DNA from: Haloferax sp046557615
GTDB lineage: Archaea; Halobacteriota; Halobacteria; Halobacteriales; Haloferacaceae
Direction of reading: 5' to 3'
Assembly (NCBI RefSeq): GCF_046557615.1
Contig: NZ_JBKIII010000001.1
Span: 62,001 to 126,000, forward strand
Length of the DNA stretch: 64,000 bases
Positions 50,308 to 58,148 of this stretch are shown here, piece after piece (within the stretch, counting starts at the first letter, position 1; every line of letters starts with the position of its first letter). The position numbers were made by a program, and so were the translations under genes. The notes beneath the pieces were generated by a model. The model worked only from the letters and a program-made list of their open reading frames with translations. It did no database searches and had not been told where the DNA came from.

Positions 50308-50910
50308 TCATATTAGCCCTTCTGGGCGAATTTCGGCCACAACCTCTTTATACGCCCCCCTGACGCTTGCATCTGAGAGTACTGGAGACTGCCCTTCAGG
50401 GACGGAACCAAGCACCGGGGCACCGATGAGGTCGCCGATTGCGTCTGGTGCGATTCGTGACCGCGAGACGACTACGCCGATGACAGGGGTGCCGACTGCA
50501 CGCGCCATCGCCGCCGTCTTTGCGGCGTCGCGCAATGTCGGTGCGCAGAGTTGGGTGACAACGAGGACGCCGTCAGCGACCCGGAGGGGGACAGCGGCAT
50601 CCGGGCCTGCACCCGCGGGACAATCGACGACGGCGGGCACCTCGTCCTCAGCAATGGTCCGAAGCCATCGCTCGAAGGCCTCGTCGTCGGCCCCACGTGG
50701 TGCGGGGAGAATTGAGATAGATGGCTCTGTGGGATGTGACTTCACACGCGGAAACGTCCGTTCGTCGCGTTCGACGCCCACCATCGAGTGCAGGTTGGGC
50801 ATGTCTCGGTCGGCATCGACGGCGACGATTGTTCCTTCTGTCGCCTGTGCGATTCCGACAGTCGTGGTCGTCTTCCCACTGCCACCTTTGCCGCCCGCGA
50901 TTGCCAACAT
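50308..50910 (-). CDS. MinD/ParA-family P-loop ATPase
   Basis: 200 residues. The deviant Walker A GGKGGSGKTTT is at residues 6-16, with VDADRDMP and VVDCPAG as switch regions. The protein is shorter than canonical MinD and lacks an obvious C-terminal amphipathic helix. Haloferax volcanii has four MinD paralogues, and from memory one (MinD3) lies in this genomic neighbourhood, so this is probably its counterpart; that is recall, not a match. Possible roles include positioning of cell structures. It is paired with a degenerate KaiC-like gene. Confidence 0.85.
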   Translation of the reverse strand: MLAIAGGKGGSGKTTTTVGIAQATEGTIVAVDADRDMPNLHSMVGVERDERTFPRVKSHPTEPSISILPAPRGADDEAFERWLRTIAEDEVPAVVDCPAGAGPDAAVPLRVADGVLVVTQLCAPTLRDAAKTAAMARAVGTPVIGVVVSRSRIAPDAIGDLIGAPVLGSVPEGQSPVLSDASVRGAYKEVVAEIRPEGLI

Positions 50911-50963
50911 AGCACGGGCTGGTTCCGGCTTCCTACTTGAATCTCAGGAGAAGATGGGCGCGC

Positions 50964-51338
50964 TTAGTCTTTACAGCAACCGCCTGCTTCGCCACCGAAA
51001 TCGACGGCGAGCGGTTCAGATATTGCCTTGTTGACCTTTTCGAGTTCGCCGACCATCTCGGCTTGCGCGAGAAGGTACTCTTTCATGACCGGAATCGAGT
51101 GGAGTTCCTCTTGTGCGGCCTGTACCTTCTGGAGGTCCTCTTGTGTCGCATCGCCGAGTTGGCGAGCGACGTTGAACTCCTCGCGGAGTTGGTTGAACTC
51201 GGAGATTTTCTCCTGGGCTTCTTCGTGGTCTTCGACCTTGGCTTTCGCTTCCTCGTACTGTTTGTACGTCGGATGTTCGGCGATGACTTCGCCCAGTTCG
51301 CGCCCGAGTTCTTCGAGCCGCGTCGTCTGCGTGCTCAT
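50964..51338 (-). CDS. YlbF/YmcA (Com_YlbF) family protein
   Basis: A 124-residue helical protein with the family pattern: an N-terminal helix TTRLEELGRELGEVIAEHPTYKQYEEAKAKVEDHEEAQEKI, then HSIPVMKEYLLAQAEMVGELEKVNKAI (both in parts). It ends in GGEAGGCCKD, with a Cys-Cys pair that may bind metal or form disulfides. In Bacillus, YlbF and its partners affect RNase Y and carry Fe-S clusters; the archaeal role is not established. It lies 54 nt upstream of the MinD-like gene. Confidence 0.85.
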   Translation of the reverse strand: MSTQTTRLEELGRELGEVIAEHPTYKQYEEAKAKVEDHEEAQEKISEFNQLREEFNVARQLGDATQEDLQKVQAAQEELHSIPVMKEYLLAQAEMVGELEKVNKAISEPLAVDFGGEAGGCCKD

Positions 51339-51384
51339 ACCCGCGAGTTAGGAAGCGAGCAATTTCAACCTGCCGAACGGCGAA

Positions 51385-52038
51385 CTAGACGTGCGCTTCG
51401 ACGAACGAGACGGCGTCTGCGAGTTCGCCCGGGCTCACGCCGTGCGGTGCGTCGTAGGTGTTGAACGTCACGTTCACGCCGAGTTCGGAGAGTCGCTCTG
51501 CGGCGCGCTCTGCTCTGAACGAGGGGATGATTTGGTCCATCGACCCTGCGGCGATGAAGACGGGCTTGCCCGCGACTCCATCGGGTTCGAGGTCGGCGTG
51601 CGACTCGGCGAGATAGCCGTGGAGCGCAACGACCCACGCGTAGTCGTCGGGGTCGTCGAGCAACAGCGAGAGACTGGTAATCGCTCCTTGGCTGAACCCG
51701 AGAAGCCCGACTCGCTCGGGGTCGATATCGTACGCCTCGATTGCGCCCTCGATGGACTCTCGGATGAGTTTTCGCGAGCGCTCGAACTGTTCGCCGTCCG
51801 GTTGGCTCTCGTGCAACCCACCTGCGGAGAGGTCGAGGTCGTACCACGTGTAGCCACCGTGGAGTGTGTCGGGAGCGCGGAGACTGACGACGTGAAGCGT
51901 GTCGGGGAACTGCTGTGCGATTTGCAAGAGGTCCTGTTCGTTCGACCCGCGCCCGTGGAGTAGGACGACGGCCGGGGCAGGGCCATCGGTTTCAGATTGC
52001 GGCTCGACGTGAACGTGTTCGAGCGGAAGCTCGGTCAT
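51385..52038 (-). CDS. Phospholipase/carboxylesterase-type alpha/beta hydrolase
   Basis: 217 residues. VVLLHGRGSNEQDLL gives the oxyanion-hole region and GLLGFSQGA the nucleophile elbow (Ser116). The acid is probably Asp in AAGSMDQIIP, and the His lies in TYDAPHGVSPGELADAVSF. These are the features of the YpfH/EST2-like small carboxylesterase family. The ATG at 52038 was selected because the long upstream open frame has no domain content. The substrate is unknown. Confidence 0.88.
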   Translation of the reverse strand: MTELPLEHVHVEPQSETDGPAPAVVLLHGRGSNEQDLLQIAQQFPDTLHVVSLRAPDTLHGGYTWYDLDLSAGGLHESQPDGEQFERSRKLIRESIEGAIEAYDIDPERVGLLGFSQGAITSLSLLLDDPDDYAWVVALHGYLAESHADLEPDGVAGKPVFIAAGSMDQIIPSFRAERAAERLSELGVNVTFNTYDAPHGVSPGELADAVSFVEAHV

Positions 52039-52115
52039 GGCCGACGCTATGGCGTCGTGGGGCTTCAATACCCGAGTGACAACGGCGTAACCGGGTGACG
52101 GGTACGAGTACCCGC

Positions 52116-52373
52116 TCAGTCGGTCGGCTTCGGGCGTCGAACGCCGAGTACTGCGCCGCAACTCTTGCACATCCAGAGGTCGTTTCGTTCTCTCCCGACC
52201 ATCACGCCGCGTTTTCGAATCGTCTTCACTTCCGGAACCGATTTCCCGCGGAGGATGTCGTCTGCTCCTCTGATGGGTTCTCCACAGGCAGGACACTCTG
52301 TCAGTTCGGTCTCTTCAGTCGCTTCGTGGATATGTTCTGTATCGCCAGTATGTGTATCGGTATCCATGTGCAT
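52116..52373 (-). CDS. Zinc-ribbon protein, about 85 aa
   Basis: An acidic/His-rich N-terminus (DTDTHTGDTEHIHEATEETE) is followed by a C4 zinc ribbon (CPACGEPIRG ... CKSCGAVLG) spanning about residues 33-76. Two close ATGs (52373 and 52367) are possible starts. The 217-bp spacer to dph2 holds a TGATTACT element about 27 nt upstream on the minus strand and nothing else that I can support. Role unknown. Confidence 0.7.
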   Translation of the reverse strand: MHMDTDTHTGDTEHIHEATEETELTECPACGEPIRGADDILRGKSVPEVKTIRKRGVMVGRERNDLWMCKSCGAVLGVRRPKPTD

Positions 52374-52590
52374 ACTGTACGTGTGCCAACGAGTAATCAT
52401 CTGCGGTGGACGGGGGAGATCGCGCACGAGCGCGCTGTCTTCATTACGAACCTGTTCGACACTCGTCGAAGGCGCTTCGGTGTCTCGAAGTTGACTCGAA
52501 CACCCTCGAAATTTGCCGGTGTGTGGGCGTGTGACGCCCCTTCGCCCGGAAGCGCCGTCGTTAAACCTCTCCATCCGCAACAAGGCTCCA

Positions 52591-53625
52591 ATGAGTCAGG
52601 ACGCCTTATCCGACGGGGACCTCAGAAACACTGGGATGTCCCTCAAACACGACCGTGAGTGGGACTACGAACTCGAACGAATCATCGAAGCCATCGAAGA
52701 GCGCGACGCCAAGCGCGTCGGTCTCCAGTTCCCCGAAGGACTGAAGCGCCGCGGCCCGGCTGTCGCCGACGACCTGCGCCAACTCTGTGACGACGACGTG
52801 ACCTTCCTCCTGTCGGGTCAGCCGTGTTACGGCGCGTGCGACCTCGACACCTACCTCATGCGCCGAACCGACGTGTTCGTCCACTTCGGCCACTCGCCCA
52901 TGAAAGAGTCGGACAAAATCATCTACGTCCCGCTCTTTTCCAACGTGGACCCCTTCCCGATTATGGAAGAGTCCCTCGACGAAATCGAGGGCGACGAGGT
53001 TGGTCTCGTCACTACCGCCCAGCACATGAACCGCTTCGAAGAGATGTGTGAGTGGCTCGAAGAGCGCGGCTACACCGTCCAGACGCGCAAGGGCGACGAC
53101 CGTCTCACCTTCGAGGGTCAGGTACTCGGCTGCAACTACGCATCTGCCGACATCCCCGCAGACGACGTCCTCTACGTCGGCGGCGGCAAGTTCCACCCGC
53201 TCGGGCTGGCGATGGAACACCCCGAGAAGAACGTCGTCATTGCCGACCCCGTGAACAACGTCGTCACCATCGCCGACACGCGCAAGTTCATGAAACAGCG
53301 CTATGCATCCGTTCACAAGGCGATGGACGCCGAGAAGTGGGGCGTCATCTTCTGCACCAAAATCGGCCAAGGTCGCATGGAAATCGCCGAGGAAATTCTC
53401 GAAAACAACGACAACGCCTACCTCATCACGATGGACGAGGTGACCCCGGACCGCCTGCGCAACTTCAACATGGACGCGTTCGTCAACACCGGCTGTCCGC
53501 GTATCACCACCGACGACGGCCCGCGCTTCCACAAGCCGATGCTCACACCGCAAGAGTACCGCATCGCCGTCGGCCAAGAACCTCTTGACGCGCTCGAATT
53601 CGACACGTTCCACGGCACGTGGTAA
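52591..53625 (+). CDS. dph2: Diphthamide biosynthesis enzyme Dph2 (3-amino-3-carboxypropyl transferase)
   Basis: A 344-residue archaeal Dph2. It is a noncanonical radical-SAM [4Fe-4S] enzyme that transfers the aminocarboxypropyl group to a His of elongation factor 2. Cluster Cys candidates lie in GQPCYGACD (Cys79/Cys83), VLGCNYAS and VNTGCPRITTDDGPRF, corresponding to the three separated cysteines of the Pyrococcus enzyme. Other family marks are VGLQFPEGLKRRG and YVGGGKFHPLGL. A TATA-like CGTTAAACC lies 27 nt upstream of the ATG at 52591, which supports that start. Confidence 0.94.
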   Translation: MSQDALSDGDLRNTGMSLKHDREWDYELERIIEAIEERDAKRVGLQFPEGLKRRGPAVADDLRQLCDDDVTFLLSGQPCYGACDLDTYLMRRTDVFVHFGHSPMKESDKIIYVPLFSNVDPFPIMEESLDEIEGDEVGLVTTAQHMNRFEEMCEWLEERGYTVQTRKGDDRLTFEGQVLGCNYASADIPADDVLYVGGGKFHPLGLAMEHPEKNVVIADPVNNVVTIADTRKFMKQRYASVHKAMDAEKWGVIFCTKIGQGRMEIAEEILENNDNAYLITMDEVTPDRLRNFNMDAFVNTGCPRITTDDGPRFHKPMLTPQEYRIAVGQEPLDALEFDTFHGTW

Positions 53626-53685
53626 CCTGATCGGGCGTCCTGTATCAGCCAAAACTTCTATTTGGGCTGACTTTTCTTCTGATGT

Positions 53686-54267
53686 ATGGTCCCTTCACGA
53701 AGCGCCACGATTGCGGGGCTTGGACTCGCTTCCGTCCTCGCATTCGTCGGCGTCGCTTCCGCACAATCGGTCCCGATGGGGTCGGTCGAGACGGCCTCCC
53801 AACTGTCGCCCACGATTCGGGCCGCGATTACGTTCATCGTTGACCTCGTCGTCGGTGGCATTCTCGTCGCCGTCGCACCACGCTATACCGAAAACTCCAT
53901 CGCCAAGATTCGTGACGACCCCGGCGGGTCGTTCATCTGGGGACTGGGCATCGGCATCGGCGGCGCGCTTTTGATTCTCGCGCTGTTTCTGACTGTCATC
54001 GGTATCATCGTCGCCATCCCACTCGGCCTCGCGTTGGTCATCCTCGGCGTCGTGGGCGGTGCAATCGCCACCGTCCTCCTCGGGTCGATTCTCGCTAATC
54101 CGGTTTCGGATAGGATGCCATCGCTCGGCCTGTCACTGGTCATCGGCGCACTTGCAGCCGCCATCCTCTCTGTCATCCCCGTCGTCGGCGCGCTCGTGAT
54201 GTTCATCGTCGATACCATCGGGCTGGGAATCGTCAGCCGCGAACTCTATCGGTCGTGGTCCTCCTGA
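53686..54267 (+). CDS. Five- to six-helix membrane protein, unknown function
   Basis: 193 residues: a signal-like first helix (SATIAGLGLASVLAFVGVASA), then helices with Gly/Ile/Val-rich runs (FIWGLGIGIGGALLILALFLTVIGIIVAIPLGLALVILGVVGGAI in parts). The charged loop SIAKIRDDPGGSF precedes the Gly-rich part. The membrane segment resembles predicted integral-membrane modules such as bactofilin-associated or DUF-type proteins. A CTATTTGG element lies about 25 nt upstream. Its 3' end overlaps the next gene by 13 bases. Confidence 0.72.
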   Translation: MVPSRSATIAGLGLASVLAFVGVASAQSVPMGSVETASQLSPTIRAAITFIVDLVVGGILVAVAPRYTENSIAKIRDDPGGSFIWGLGIGIGGALLILALFLTVIGIIVAIPLGLALVILGVVGGAIATVLLGSILANPVSDRMPSLGLSLVIGALAAAILSVIPVVGALVMFIVDTIGLGIVSRELYRSWSS

Positions 54268-54716
54268 GCGACGTACTCAGCCTCTTCGGCCAACTTGCCC
54301 GGGTGGTTGCTATCTTTTTCGTCGCTGGATTCGTCCTCGTCTCGGTCACTCCCAATACGCTCGACCAGCAGGCCAGCTATCTCAACGACCATTCGCTCGC
54401 CTCAGCAGGAAACGGATTCGTCTTCCTCGTCGCGTGTGGTGTCGTACTTGGCCTTCTCAGTACGGTATCGAACGCTCTTGCGGGCGTTGGTGTCGTCTTC
54501 ATATACGCGGCATTCGTCGTCGGCGCGGTGGTCGCCGCAGTCTCACTCGGAATTCGAATGCTTCCGACGCGACCGCTCAGACATGCGTTCGTCGCGGGTG
54601 CAGCCGTGATGACGATAGTCGGGCTCGTTCCACTTGCGGGACAACTGTTCGTGTGGTTTCTCTCGCTCGCGGGGATCGGAACAATCGTGGTCGAAACAAA
54701 ACAAGGCGTGCGTTGA
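54255..54716 (+). CDS. Four-helix membrane protein overlapping the previous gene
   Basis: 153 residues beginning at a GTG (54255) inside the end of the preceding gene (13-nt overlap), so the pair is coupled. It has hydrophobic helices at about 12-32, 55-72, 76-100 and 115-140. Both proteins share similar Gly/Val/Ala-rich helices and may form a complex. No function is recognised. Confidence 0.7.
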   Translation: MVLLSDVLSLFGQLARVVAIFFVAGFVLVSVTPNTLDQQASYLNDHSLASAGNGFVFLVACGVVLGLLSTVSNALAGVGVVFIYAAFVVGAVVAAVSLGIRMLPTRPLRHAFVAGAAVMTIVGLVPLAGQLFVWFLSLAGIGTIVVETKQGVR

Positions 54717-54780
54717 GACCGGTTTCACCACTCACGTCACCACAACATTGACGGCCTTCTCTGGAGAACCGGAGACATAG

Positions 54781-56355
54781 ATGCCGACGACCCACCTAGC
54801 TGTTCTCGGACTCGATATCCAGCGGGTCGTCACCCCGCTCGAAAACGGCCGCGTGACGGCTGACCGGGCTTGCGTGGTCCGCGACGTTGCCGACCCCGAG
54901 CTGGGACACGACCCAGCGGCGTCCACACCCGGACGACCGCGAGTACACGCACACGCGGCACAACAGGTCATCGACGCGCTTTCGACCCACATCGGCGACC
55001 CCGACGAAGCGCGCCTTCCGTTCAACGGCTCTTATGCCGACCTGTACGCCGCAACGACCACCCTCCTCCGCGAGACTGCCGAAGATGGCGCTGTCAGCGT
55101 CAACCTCGCCGCCGCCCCGCCGCAAGTCGGCGCGGCGTTCTACGGCGCGCGAACCGCGCTCGTCGAACAGGGCACAGTCGCGCGTGACGAAATCTCGCTG
55201 TGGACCGTTCCAGCCACCGAGTACCGTGACCTCGCGGCTATCGACACGCTCCGGACCCTCGCGGCGGACGCCGAAGACACACTCGACACGTTCTCGTCGT
55301 TCGAAGCGACGGCGGACGGCCCTGTTGCGAATGCTGTTGCCGAACCACTTCGAATCGCCCTCGACGACCTCCAGTTCGCACTCGACGAGGCGACCGGAAC
55401 GTCAACCAGTTCGCACCGACGCACTGCTCGCCGACCCCCCGCGAGCAACGGGTCGGCCCTGAACTCGATGACCGCGTATCTCGGGCGCGCACGCGACCAA
55501 CTCGCGACGCTCGTCGAACCCGACCAACCGACACCCGACCCAGAGAACACCCGCGACCCCTACGCACTGCTCGATGCGTTCGACGATTGGCTCGAAGCCG
55601 AACTCGGATTGCTCTCGCAGGTCGATGAGGACCCACACGAACTCGTCGAACGCTTCCGTGAGAGCTGTGAAGCGCGCTTCGGCAAGTTCGAAGACGATGC
55701 GACTGTCTCGCTGTTCGCCTCGCTCGACCGATTCGAAGCACACCTCGAATCGTATCTGCGGGTGCGAGCCAAACTCGGGACGGCCCACGAAGCAGTCATC
55801 TCGAAGACGACAACACTCGCTTCGGAAGTCGATGCGGCGACCGACCGCCTCGCTGAACTCGACTCTGACGGTGCGGCAGTCGGGACGACGGTCCAGTCGC
55901 TCGATGCGCACTCGCTCGCCCCATTGAGCGACCTCGAAGCGACAGTTCTCCACGTACTCTCGACCAGTCCGCCGCGCTCTCGCCAGCGCACCCGTCGGGC
56001 GGTTGCCGCACTGCTCCGCGAGCGTGCAGAACACCACGGTATCGTTGCAGGCGCACGCGAAGAGGACGAACGCTCCGCATTCGAGGAATTCTGTGTCACT
56101 ATCGCACGTGACTCGAACACCGGTGACGAGTTCGAATCGGAACTCGCGCGCAACCTTCGCTCTCGGTTCGACGTTGCGGTCGAGGGATTGTTCGCACATG
56201 GATACGTACAGACGAGAGCGCGCGAAACCGGCCGTGACGCGCTCGAACTCGCACCCGCAGGTCGTCTGTGGTCCGAAACGTCTGACGAGGAACTGCTTCG
56301 AGAAACTGCTATCGACGACCTCCTTCGAGACTGCGTCGAGCGCGCCGACGACTAA
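54781..56355 (+). CDS. Large protein with a CARF-like (DUF6293-type) N-terminus and C-terminal winged helix
   Basis: 524 residues. The N-terminal 150 residues look like a Rossmann domain of the CARF/HFX_2341 (DUF6293) type: HLAVLGLDIQRVVTPL, then GAVSVNLAAAPPQVGAAFYGARTALVEQ, then WTVPATEYRD. A long helical, acidic region (about 150-400) with charged coiled-coil-like stretches follows, and then a winged-helix-like segment (SDLEATVLHVLSTSPPRSRQRTRRAVAALLRERAEHHG). CARF domains bind cyclic oligonucleotides in CRISPR-linked effectors, but no Cas gene is here. It converges on a LOG-family gene with a 4-nt stop overlap. The assignment is inferred from pattern only. Confidence 0.6.
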   Translation: MPTTHLAVLGLDIQRVVTPLENGRVTADRACVVRDVADPELGHDPAASTPGRPRVHAHAAQQVIDALSTHIGDPDEARLPFNGSYADLYAATTTLLRETAEDGAVSVNLAAAPPQVGAAFYGARTALVEQGTVARDEISLWTVPATEYRDLAAIDTLRTLAADAEDTLDTFSSFEATADGPVANAVAEPLRIALDDLQFALDEATGTSTSSHRRTARRPPASNGSALNSMTAYLGRARDQLATLVEPDQPTPDPENTRDPYALLDAFDDWLEAELGLLSQVDEDPHELVERFRESCEARFGKFEDDATVSLFASLDRFEAHLESYLRVRAKLGTAHEAVISKTTTLASEVDAATDRLAELDSDGAAVGTTVQSLDAHSLAPLSDLEATVLHVLSTSPPRSRQRTRRAVAALLRERAEHHGIVAGAREEDERSAFEEFCVTIARDSNTGDEFESELARNLRSRFDVAVEGLFAHGYVQTRARETGRDALELAPAGRLWSETSDEELLRETAIDDLLRDCVERADD

Positions 56356-56801
56356 ACGTTCGATTCGATGTGTTCGACGGCTTCTTCCGGCGTTTCACAC
56401 GCTTCGAGCCAGTCGCTCGAACTGATGCCGCGTGTTCGGATTCCGGAGATTGGACGGTCGAACACCTGGGCGTAGCCGATTTCTGAGAGCGTTCCACCAG
56501 CACCGTCGATAGCGATGACGGCATCGCCGTTCATCACGACCAGCGCGTTGCGCGCGTGGTTCAATCCGGTGGCGATGGTGATATCGACGTACTCGTTCGC
56601 GGCCGCTCGGTCTTCACCGGGGAGGATTCCAATGGTCGTTCCATCGGCTTCTTTCGCGCCGCGGCAGACGGCTTCCATTACACCACCGAGGCCGCCGCAG
56701 ACGACGGTGTGGCCGCGCTGGGCGAGTAACCGACCAACGTCTTCTGCGAGTGTCTCGACTGGCTGTGGGACGACGCTTCCGCCGATAACACTCACGCGCA
56801 T
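56352..56801 (-). CDS. LOG-family (SLOG) nucleotide-binding protein
   Basis: A 149-residue Rossmann-like protein: RVSVIGGSVV at the start, HTVVCGGLGGVMEAVCRGAKEADG, and AVIAIDGAGGTLSEIGYAQVFDRP. The last resembles the PGGxGTxxE signature of LOG (cytokinin-activating, lysine-decarboxylase-like) proteins with DGAGGTLSE replacing it. This type (TIGR00725-like) is widespread; some bacterial LOG enzymes cleave nucleoside monophosphates, while SLOG relatives sense nucleotides. The stop overlaps the CARF-like gene by four bases. Confidence 0.82.
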   Translation of the reverse strand: MRVSVIGGSVVPQPVETLAEDVGRLLAQRGHTVVCGGLGGVMEAVCRGAKEADGTTIGILPGEDRAAANEYVDITIATGLNHARNALVVMNGDAVIAIDGAGGTLSEIGYAQVFDRPISGIRTRGISSSDWLEACETPEEAVEHIESNV

Positions 56802-56909
56802 CTGTCACCGACCTCCGTCTGCGAGGGCTGGTCTATCGTCAGGGGCATACCACGGTCCAGCATCCGAAGTAGGATAAAAGGGGACCACGCTGACAACTTG
56901 ATGTGTCGG

Positions 56910-57032
56910 CTACCAGTCGTCTGCAGGGTACCGTTCGCCTTCGAGCGGCGAAACAGGTGCCCATTCACCACAGGCGCGCATCGTTTGAGCCATCGAAGAG
57001 AAATCCGCTGTTTTCTTGTGGGGTGCTGACAT
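56910..57032 (-). CDS. 40-aa small protein with a well-placed TATA box
   Basis: ATG at 57032 opens 40 codons to TAG at 56910-56912. The peptide starts SAPHKKTADFSS, has a single Cys in MRACGEWAPV and ends EGERYPADDW, with several aromatic residues. It lies in the 402-bp gap between the LOG gene and the metallo-hydrolase. A TATTTA box (57057-57062, minus strand) is centred about 27 nt upstream, exactly as expected for a leaderless gene. Composition is polar with no membrane helix. I know of no homologue. Confidence 0.55.
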   Translation of the reverse strand: MSAPHKKTADFSSMAQTMRACGEWAPVSPLEGERYPADDW

Positions 57033-57056
57033 GGAACAATGAATGCGGTAAGACAC

Positions 57057-57062
57057 TAAATA
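57057..57062 (-). promoter_or_regulatory. TATA box for the 40-aa gene
   Basis: On the minus strand TATTTA is centred about 27 nt upstream of the ATG at 57032. Confidence 0.5.
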
Positions 57063-57102
57063 GCTTTGCTGGATACTAGGTTATATTACCAATAGCTCTC
57101 AG

Positions 57103-57133
57103 AATGTTATTGTGGCATATAATGACATTATAT
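57103..57133. promoter_or_regulatory. AT-rich palindromic element
   Basis: ATATAATG (57117-57124), A, CATTATAT (57126-57133) is a perfect 17-bp palindrome. Just before it AATGTTATT (about 57103-57111) forms an imperfect inverted pair with AATGACATT (57121-57129). It lies between the divergent 40-aa gene and the metallo-hydrolase gene, about 70 nt upstream of the latter, and is much more AT-rich than its surroundings. Confidence 0.5.
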
Positions 57134-57203
57134 TTTGGACAAACGGACACGGGCATGTGCCGAGAGCGCAACGTTTAGTCCCTTCCCGTGTCCACACGTC
57201 GTT

Positions 57204-58037
57204 ATGACAGTAAGCGACTGGAGCGACTGGCTCCCGCGAGCGGTCGAGGATGCCGACCCCGAGACCGTGGCCATCTGGTATCTGGGCTGTAATGGCTTCG
57301 TTCTCAAAGGGAGCGAGGGAACGACGATTTTCATCGACCCGTACGTCGGCATCGGGAGTCCGCCACGGACGGTCCGGATGGTTCCCGTCCCGTTCGACCC
57401 CGAAGACGTGACCGAAGCAGACGCCGTACTCGCCACGCACGAACACACTGACCACGTTCACGGACCGAGTCAAGCACCCATCTTGGAGAACACGGGCGCG
57501 ACGTTCGTCGCACCCGACGACTCGCTGTCTGTCGCCTTCGACGACGAAGCGTGGTTCGACGACTACGACCTCTCGGAAGACCAGTTCGAGGAAGTTACCG
57601 AGGGTGACACCATCGAAATCGGCGAGTTCACCATCCACGTCGAACCCGCGTACGACCCCGACGCGACGCATCCGGTCTCCTACGTCTTCGAACACGAGTC
57701 GGGAACGTTCTTCCACGGCGGCGACACCAAGCCCGCCGAGGAGTTCACCGACATCGCCGACCGCTACGATATCGACCTCGGCGCCCTCGCCTTCGGGACG
57801 ATTGGTAACATCGCGGACAAGCAGACGGGCGAGCCGGTTCGCACGAAGTGGTACAACGACGAGAACCAGATTATCGAGGCCGCGAGCGACCTGGAACTCG
57901 ACCGCCTCCTTCCCTCCCACTGGGACATGTGGAAGGGCATGACCTCCGACCCCAAAGTACTCCACCACCACGCCAAGAGCTTCGAGTCGCCGAAATCGCT
58001 CGAAATCGTGGAAATCGGTGACCGCGTAGACCTTTAA
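57204..58037 (+). CDS. Metallo-beta-lactamase-fold hydrolase (UlaG-like)
   Basis: 277 residues. After an N-terminal WYLGCNGFVLKGSEGTTIFIDPYV strand pair comes the metal site THEHTDHVHGP (His79, His81, Asp83, His84), then HPVSYVFEHESGTFFHGGDTKPAEEF with a further Asp, and LPSHWDMWKGM with a late His. The layout resembles L-ascorbate-6-phosphate lactonase UlaG and related hydrolases; the true substrate is unknown. A CGTTTAGT element lies about 27 nt upstream of the ATG at 57204. Confidence 0.88.
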   Translation: MTVSDWSDWLPRAVEDADPETVAIWYLGCNGFVLKGSEGTTIFIDPYVGIGSPPRTVRMVPVPFDPEDVTEADAVLATHEHTDHVHGPSQAPILENTGATFVAPDDSLSVAFDDEAWFDDYDLSEDQFEEVTEGDTIEIGEFTIHVEPAYDPDATHPVSYVFEHESGTFFHGGDTKPAEEFTDIADRYDIDLGALAFGTIGNIADKQTGEPVRTKWYNDENQIIEAASDLELDRLLPSHWDMWKGMTSDPKVLHHHAKSFESPKSLEIVEIGDRVDL

Positions 58038-58148
58038 CCACTCGAACACGATTTTCCAAAAATCGAGAATTCAAAAATCGAGTGACGACGCCGGGGTGGG
58101 TACGACTCCCCCGGTTGTTTTATAATGTCTGTCACGGAAAAGGCGCGC

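Noticed and set aside
54781..56801. CRISPR-Cas locus suggested by the CARF-like domain
   Set aside because: No repeat-spacer array and no cas1, cas2, Cas10 or Csm6/Csx1 nuclease motif (HEPN R-x4-6-H) was seen anywhere in the window.
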